DNA of 19,439 nt, taken from contig JBDLTZ010000311.1 of NCBI GenBank assembly GCA_039805565.1, forward strand, positions 1 to 19,439, written 5' to 3'. The stretch comes from CALJIC01 sp039805565 (lineage in GTDB: Bacteria; Chloroflexota; Chloroflexia; Chloroflexales; Roseiflexaceae). The position numbers were made by a program, and so were the translations under genes. Numbering within the stretch: the stretch's first letter is position 1; each line of letters begins with the position of its first letter. Under the pieces are notes generated by a model. The model did not search any database, was not told where the DNA came from, and worked only from the letters and a program-made list of their open reading frames with translations. Positions 15,251-19,439 of this stretch are shown here, piece after piece.

Positions 15251-16801
15251 CTACGCGCCGCCGCCCGAGAACTGGCTGAAGCGGAAGATGACGAACTCGG
15301 CCGGCTTCACCGGCGACAGGCCGACCTCAATCACCAGCTGGCCGCGGTCGCGCACGTCCGCCGGGTTCAGCTCAGCGTCGCACTTCACGTAGAAGGCCTC
15401 GGTCGGCGCCGCTCCGAACAGCGCGCCGTCCCGCCAGACCCCCGTCAGGAACGCGCCGACATCGCGCCGGACGCGCGCCCACAGGTTCGCGTCGTTCGGC
15501 TCGAACACCACCCACTGGGTGCCGCGCTCGATCGACTTCTCGACGTAGTTGAACAGACGGCGCACGTTGATGTAGCGCCACGCCGGGTCGCTCGACAGGG
15601 TGCGCGCGCCCCAGACGCGGATGCCGCGGCCGGTGAAGCTCCGCAGGCAGTTCACGCCGATCGGGTTCAGCACGTCCTGCTCGCCCTTCGTGATCTCCAG
15701 CACCGGGCCCAGCGCGCCGCGGATGACCTCGTTGGCCGGCGCCTTGTGCACGCCGCGCTCGCCGTCGTTGCGCGCCCAGATGCCGGCGATGTGGCCGCAC
15801 GGCGGCACCGACATCGGCTTGCCGTCCGGACCCATGATCTGGATCCAGGGGTAGTAGAGGGCGGCGAACTTCGAGTCGTAGTTCGTCTCCTTCTCGCGCC
15901 ACTGCTTGGCCGCCTGCGGGTTGAGGTCGGGGATCGGGTCCAGGATCGCCATGCGGTCGGCCATGCGCTCGCAGTGGGCGATCATAGCCAGCTGCACGCC
16001 CTTGACGCCGTCCCTGTCGATAGCGCCCGAGAGGTAGGCGCTCATCAGGTCCGGCACGCAGACCATCGTGGCGTCCTCGGCCAGCTCCAGGCCCTCGACG
16101 CCCGAGCGCTCGGGGGCGCTGCCCACCAGGTCGTTCGGGAGCACCTTGGGCGCCAGCGCTGTCTGCGAGGCCTTGATCAGGTAGTTGCCGGCCTCGGGGA
16201 GCCGCTCGGCGCCCACGCCCGCGCCGGGGGCCTCGGCCACCGCCACGAGCTTGCTGGCCTGCGTGGCGGTCTCAACCGAGCCCTTGACACCCTTCTTGGG
16301 GCCAAGGGTCACGTTCTCGTAGACCTCCTCGACGTCGCCCTGGCGCACCTTGAGGGTGAAGGAGCCCTCGGGCGGGGCTTCGCCGGCGGGCGGGGCGACC
16401 TCGATCTGGATGTCGGTCGCCTGCTCGCTCTTGGCGGTGATCGTCAGCGCCGGGATGGCCTTGGAGGCCTTGCTCGGGAGCTGGGCGGAGGGCTTCTCGC
16501 CCTTGGGGGCGGGTGGGGCGACGCGGGTGACATAGCAGCGCGTGCCGCCGTTCATGAAGTAGCCGTAGACGGCGTGCGAGAGGAACGCACCCGGCATATG
16601 CGGGTTGCGCTTGCCGCTCTCGTCCAACGCGCCGAACGTATCGATGTACTGGGTCCAGTTGGTGATGAGCGTCGGCTTGTTGGCGGGGCCGGCGGGCGAG
16701 AACCCGACGAAGGCGGCCATGGCAGTGCCGACGCCCTCGATTGGGCGGGGGCCGCTGTTGACCTCCTCGATGTACACGCCTGGCGACAGATACTCGGGCA
16801 T
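15251..16801 (-). CDS. Contractile sheath protein (Afp2/3/4-like)
   Basis: A 516-residue tail sheath protein. ATG 16801 has AAGGAG about 9 bases upstream and begins with the family hallmark MPEYLSPGVYIEEVNSGPRP; an upstream in-frame start at 16858 overlaps the previous gene and adds unrelated residues. The N-terminal part continues IEGVGTAMAAFVGFS and AVYGYFMNGGTRCYVTRV; a variable domain spans roughly residues 95-240; the conserved C-terminal half has RGIRVWGARTLSSDPAWRYI, VRRLFNYVEKSIERGTQWVV, FEPNDANLWARVRRDV and QLVIEVGLSPVKPAEFVIF. The sheath surrounds the tube and contracts to drive it outward. Only one sheath gene is present here, unlike the three paralogues of Afp and PVC. Confidence 0.96.
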   Translation of the reverse strand: MPEYLSPGVYIEEVNSGPRPIEGVGTAMAAFVGFSPAGPANKPTLITNWTQYIDTFGALDESGKRNPHMPGAFLSHAVYGYFMNGGTRCYVTRVAPPAPKGEKPSAQLPSKASKAIPALTITAKSEQATDIQIEVAPPAGEAPPEGSFTLKVRQGDVEEVYENVTLGPKKGVKGSVETATQASKLVAVAEAPGAGVGAERLPEAGNYLIKASQTALAPKVLPNDLVGSAPERSGVEGLELAEDATMVCVPDLMSAYLSGAIDRDGVKGVQLAMIAHCERMADRMAILDPIPDLNPQAAKQWREKETNYDSKFAALYYPWIQIMGPDGKPMSVPPCGHIAGIWARNDGERGVHKAPANEVIRGALGPVLEITKGEQDVLNPIGVNCLRSFTGRGIRVWGARTLSSDPAWRYINVRRLFNYVEKSIERGTQWVVFEPNDANLWARVRRDVGAFLTGVWRDGALFGAAPTEAFYVKCDAELNPADVRDRGQLVIEVGLSPVKPAEFVIFRFSQFSGGGA

Positions 16802-16844
16802 GAAACGTACTCCTTCGATGCTGGACAAACCCGACGAAGACGAA

Positions 16845-17708
16845 TTACCTCTGGTCAACGACGATGTCGTATGAACCAGATGGAACAGAGATAGAAGCCG
16901 GCTGCGCCGTGCCGCCGGCGGGAGTTATCATCAGTGTGTAGACCCCGTCGCGGGCGCGGTCGATGACGAACCGCCCCTCGGCGTCGGTCGTGAGCGTGGC
17001 CGCGCGGCCCTCAATCCGCACCTCGGCCCCGGCAAGCGGCGCGCCGGAGGAGGTGGACAGCCGCGCGCCGACAGCGACGGCTGTGCCGACGTGGGCGTTG
17101 CCGTCCTCGGCGAGGCCAAGGCCAGCCGCCTCGCGCTCGGGCGTGGGGCGGGTTGTCTCCAGCTGGCGTGAGAGCACGGGCGGCCCAGCCGGGATGGAGT
17201 CGTACTCAGCCGCCAGCGTCACGCCAAACGTCAGCGACGGCTTGATGGTGTTCGAGAGCGCGGTCCAGAACTCGCCCGGGCTCTTCAGAACGCCGTCCGA
17301 GCGCACTATATTCGTGGTGATCTGCGACGAGTGCTCGCGCAGCGCGCCCTGCAACTGGTCGGTGGGTAGGACAGGGAAGCGCATCAGTGTCGTGAGCACA
17401 TACCACAGCAGGCGGTGCTCGTCCTCCACCTGGCGCGTCCAGGCCGTGACGATGTAGGTAAGGTCCACCCGCAGCGGCGGGCGCCGGTTGAGCACCTGGC
17501 CCCCTGGGCTGCGGCGCTCGGAGGTCGGCGGCGGCGCGTACTCGCTGTTCTGGCGTATGTCGAACAGGTAGCAGTTGATCGTGGGCTTCGCGATGCCCGC
17601 CGACCACTCGCGGGTCGGGATCTCGAAGCTGACGTCGATCGCCGACGAGTCGAGGCCGCCCTCGCGCACCAGGATCTGCCGGATTGTCTCATCAAGCTCG
17701 CTGATCAC
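16845..17708 (-). CDS. DUF4255 (Pvc16/Afp16-like) tube-terminator protein with C-terminal Ig-like domain
   Basis: A 287-residue protein from GTG 17708, with AGGGG about 9 bases upstream; an upstream ATG (17783) lies inside the eCIS_core gene and adds a low-complexity N-terminus. Residues 1 to about 185 match the DUF4255/Pvc16 N-terminal family (ISELDETIRQILVREGGLD, TINCYLFDIRQN, RRPPLRVDLTYIVTAWTRQV, EHRLLWYVLTTLMRFPVLP). In Afp/PVC this protein caps the distal tube and sheath and ends elongation. Residues about 205-287 form a carboxypeptidase-regulatory-like Ig domain (GAPLAGAEVRIEG, TLTTDAEGRFVIDRARDGVY, PSGSYDIVVDQ) absent from the short versions. The added domain could decorate the distal end of the particle. 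It lies 43 bases before the sheath gene. Confidence 0.9.
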   Translation of the reverse strand: MISELDETIRQILVREGGLDSSAIDVSFEIPTREWSAGIAKPTINCYLFDIRQNSEYAPPPTSERRSPGGQVLNRRPPLRVDLTYIVTAWTRQVEDEHRLLWYVLTTLMRFPVLPTDQLQGALREHSSQITTNIVRSDGVLKSPGEFWTALSNTIKPSLTFGVTLAAEYDSIPAGPPVLSRQLETTRPTPEREAAGLGLAEDGNAHVGTAVAVGARLSTSSGAPLAGAEVRIEGRAATLTTDAEGRFVIDRARDGVYTLMITPAGGTAQPASISVPSGSYDIVVDQR

Positions 17709-17730
17709 TCTGCCCACCCCTGAGGTCTCG

Positions 17731-18306
17731 CTACCCCGTACGCCCGTCGGTCCGCCGCTGCGCGACCGTTGCGGCTGCCGCATCTGCCTGCTGCTCGTAG
17801 CTGTCTCCGGCCGGGCCCACCGTCATCGGCCCGCCGGCGGGCTTGCTGCGCTGCTGGACCACGTGGGTCAGCTCGTGCGCCATCAGGCCGGTATCGCTCG
17901 CGCTGCTGCCTGGGCCGAGGAAGATATCCGAGCCGGTGGTGAAGGCCCTGGCGCTCATCGAGCGGTTGAGCTGCTCGGACTCCATGCCCGAGTGGACGCG
18001 CACGTCCGAGAAGTCGGCGCCGAGCGACTGCTCCATTGAACCGCGGGTGGCCTCGGGCAGGGGTGTTCCGCCGCCCCGCTGGGCCTCGATCCGCCCGGCG
18101 AGGTCTGCGCTCACCGCCCCACCCTGCGGCCCGATGACGCCCGCCTCTGCCGCGGCGCGCTGCGCGAGCATGCGGCTCACCACCGCGTTGCCCACCTGCT
18201 GCTGGAGGCGCATGATCGGGTGCTGCGCCGAGAGAGCGCCGCCGGCCGAGGACTGCGCTGTGTGCGGGGTGGTGTGGTCGCGCTCGATGGAGTGCTTCTT
18301 TGCCAT
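17731..18306 (-). CDS. Small eCIS_core (DUF4157) protein
   Basis: A 191-residue protein with an eCIS_core domain at about 85-155: ATRGSMEQSLGADFSDVRVH, SMSARAFTTGSDIFLGPG, then MAHELTHVVQQ with HExxH at 144-148. The N-terminal part has the motif LQQQVGNAVVSRML (about 34-47) often seen ahead of such domains. ATG 18306 is preceded by AGGAG about 10 bases away. The C-terminus is short (QADAAAATVAQRRTDGRTG), so no toxin domain is attached. eCIS_core proteins mark eCIS loci; some are considered zinc peptidase-like effectors or processing factors. Catalysis is possible from the HExxH but unproven. It follows the YbjN-like gene by 27 bases. Confidence 0.92.
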   Translation of the reverse strand: MAKKHSIERDHTTPHTAQSSAGGALSAQHPIMRLQQQVGNAVVSRMLAQRAAAEAGVIGPQGGAVSADLAGRIEAQRGGGTPLPEATRGSMEQSLGADFSDVRVHSGMESEQLNRSMSARAFTTGSDIFLGPGSSASDTGLMAHELTHVVQQRSKPAGGPMTVGPAGDSYEQQADAAAATVAQRRTDGRTG

Positions 18307-18333
18307 GCGCTCATTTCTCCTGGAGCCGTCCGG

Positions 18334-19329
18334 CTACTCCTCGACCATCTCGATCGCCTCGAGGGCGTCGCTGCTCCCCTCGGCCACCGCCTGGATGCCG
18401 GGCTGGTACTGGTCGAGGAGGATCACAGCCGGGGAGATCACCTGGCGGATCAATGCGGGCGTCAGCTGCTGGTCCTCAATAGCCACGCTCGTCTTGAAGC
18501 GCACCTCGCCGTCGCTGTAGTCCATCTCGAAGTTGCCCACGAACAGCCCGTAGTTGGCGCGGGTGACGAACTCCGCCATCTGGGCGCGGCGGTGGGCCGG
18601 CGTCGCCGTGGGGCTCGTCGCGTAGCAGATCAGCTGGCGCTCCTCCTCGCGCGTCTGGAAGAAGCAGTTGAAGCTGCCGTTGTCACCGTAGACGACCGCG
18701 CGCAGGGCCGCCCCGCTCACAAGTGGCTCATAGTGCCACTCCTGCTCGGTCAGGAAGCGCTTCACCGCCTCGAGCATCGGCTCACCGGTCGCCCCCCGCA
18801 CCTGCGGCAGCTCGATCGCCGCCCCGCCGGCGAGGCTCTCGAGCACGGTGTCGAGCGTGGCCGTCCCGCTGGCGACAGTTTCGATATGCCCGGCGTAGAG
18901 CTCCAGCAGCGAGAGGAACAGCGCCGAAAGTTCGGTCAGCTCATTGCTCGCAGGCTCGCGGCCGCTTGGCAGCGCCTGCATGTGCCGCAGCCCCACCTCC
19001 ACGCCGTCCTTCAGCGTAAAGTGGCCGAGCGGTAGGCTCAGGTTAATCGCCAGCAGCAGCTCGCGCACGTCGTGCAGGCGCTCGGGCTGCAGCGCTGCAT
19101 CAAGGGGCGCGTAGAGCTGCAGCAGCCGGGTGTTCGGGAGCTCATCCTCGTCCGCCGGCACGCAGGCGTAGGTCACCGCCCACGTCCGCTCGCCGGAGCC
19201 CGGCGCTGAGACCACCAGCATGGTCACCGGCAGCTGCGCCGAGCGCTCGTAGAGCTCCGTTGGCCAGCCGAGGCCACCCAAAGCCTCCTCGATCGTTCTT
19301 AGCAGCGCCGTGTCCTGCCCGTCACTCAA
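18334..19329 (-). CDS. YbjN-type protein, two tandem halves (type III chaperone-like fold)
   Basis: 331 residues, probably from TTG 19329, which has AAGGGAG about 6 bases upstream. The second half (about 190-318) is a clear YbjN domain: EQEWHYEPL, YGDNGSFNCFFQTREEERQL, EFVTRANYGLFVGNFEMDYS, GEVRFKTSVA, VILLDQYQPGIQAV. The first half (about 8-125) keeps the same order more loosely (ALGGLGWPTELYE, LLAINLSLPLGHFTLKDG), so the protein looks like an internal duplication. YbjN domains resemble class I type III secretion chaperones in fold. Placed first in an eCIS gene cluster and directly before an eCIS_core protein, it could be a cargo or assembly chaperone; this is inference. No membrane segment or signal peptide. 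Confidence 0.85.
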   Translation of the reverse strand: MSDGQDTALLRTIEEALGGLGWPTELYERSAQLPVTMLVVSAPGSGERTWAVTYACVPADEDELPNTRLLQLYAPLDAALQPERLHDVRELLLAINLSLPLGHFTLKDGVEVGLRHMQALPSGREPASNELTELSALFLSLLELYAGHIETVASGTATLDTVLESLAGGAAIELPQVRGATGEPMLEAVKRFLTEQEWHYEPLVSGAALRAVVYGDNGSFNCFFQTREEERQLICYATSPTATPAHRRAQMAEFVTRANYGLFVGNFEMDYSDGEVRFKTSVAIEDQQLTPALIRQVISPAVILLDQYQPGIQAVAEGSSDALEAIEMVEE

Positions 19330-19439
19330 GGTGATCTCCCTTCAACCCGCTGGCGCGCAAAGGCGCCGGCTCGATACCCAGTCACAGAGGCCCCAAGGTT
19401 GCGTGCACACCTGCTCTGCCTTCTGAGGCCGCTGCACAC
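19330..19439 (-). other. Right-edge segment upstream of the first gene; no feature confidently assigned
   Basis: The 110 bases contain the ribosome site of the YbjN-like gene (AAGGGAG) and a short G/C inverted repeat (GGCGC, loop of 6, GCGCC) around 19355-19370. One minus-strand frame stays open from the edge to a TGA overlapping the TTG start, so an upstream gene may end here, but its translation is not recognisable. No convincing promoter is seen. Confidence 0.3.

Noticed and set aside
17709..17783. Longer start for the Pvc16-like protein at ATG 17783
   Set aside because: It overlaps the eCIS_core gene, adds a low-complexity N-terminus, and GTG 17708 has a well-placed AGGGG and matches the family start.
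2342..19329. Prophage tail module
   Set aside because: No capsid, portal, terminase, integrase, holin or endolysin genes, and the eCIS_core, DUF4255 and TIGR02243-type genes mark an eCIS.
19355..19370. Terminator in front of the YbjN-like gene
   Set aside because: The G/C inverted repeat has only 5 pairs and no T-run in either direction.
19326..19439. C-terminal end of an upstream gene at the right edge
   Set aside because: One frame stays open and ends at a TGA overlapping the TTG start, but 37 codons without recognisable sequence in GC-rich DNA are not enough to call a gene.

Overview
The window carries most of the structural operon of an extracellular contractile injection system (eCIS), a phage-tail-like contractile device of the Afp/PVC/MAC lineage. 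All sixteen genes I can support lie on the minus strand, so transcription runs from the right edge to the left edge. The DNA is very GC-rich with a strongly biased third codon position. Genes are packed with gaps of 0-50 bases or short overlaps. There are no RNA genes, no insertion sequences and no CRISPR array. The mix of a TIGR02243-type baseplate J protein, a TIGR02242-type tail protein I, eCIS_core (DUF4157) proteins, FHA domains and a YbjN protein suggests a GC-rich Chloroflexota bacterium (Chloroflexales-like). This is inference; an actinobacterium or another GC-rich phylum is not excluded.

Layout in order of transcription. A YbjN-type protein made of two tandem halves (18334-19329) comes first, then a small eCIS_core/DUF4157 protein (17731-18306) and a DUF4255 (Pvc16/Afp16-like) tube-terminator protein with an extra C-terminal Ig-like domain (16845-17708). 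The contractile sheath (15251-16801) and first inner tube protein (14719-15159) follow, separated by the largest gap, which holds a perfect 7-bp hairpin. Next are a T4-type hub-assembly-chaperone-like protein (14282-14671), a 51-residue protein (14130-14285) and the second tube protein (13695-14117). A giant, mostly disordered protein of about 1700 residues (8578-13674) ends in an eCIS_core domain and contains long tandem repeats. The baseplate and spike set then runs without interruption: LysM/Afp7 (7882-8535), VgrG/Afp8 spike (6039-7892), PAAR tip (5737-6027), gp25 wedge (5333-5725), baseplate J/Afp11 (3333-5321) and a fusion of an FHA domain to tail protein I (2382-3329). The last gene (2366 to beyond base 1) has no stop in the window. 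It encodes a degenerate FHA domain, an Ig-like/NEW3-like region, one transmembrane helix, three Ig-like repeats and a growing Gly-Gly-Ala-Ala repeat.

How the parts should work together: tube and sheath polymerise on a baseplate made from gp25, J, tail protein I and LysM proteins around a VgrG-PAAR spike, and the Pvc16-like protein caps the other end. Not seen here are the AAA+ ATPase (Afp15-like), a classical tape measure (Afp14-like), tail fibres (Afp13-like) and obvious toxin domains; they may lie outside the window. The least conventional parts are the giant repeat protein, the two neighbouring FHA proteins (one built into the baseplate, one membrane-anchored) and the tandem YbjN protein next to an eCIS_core protein. 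They suggest an eCIS with possible phospho-dependent docking or assembly control and an unusual repeat-rich scaffold, ruler or cargo protein.
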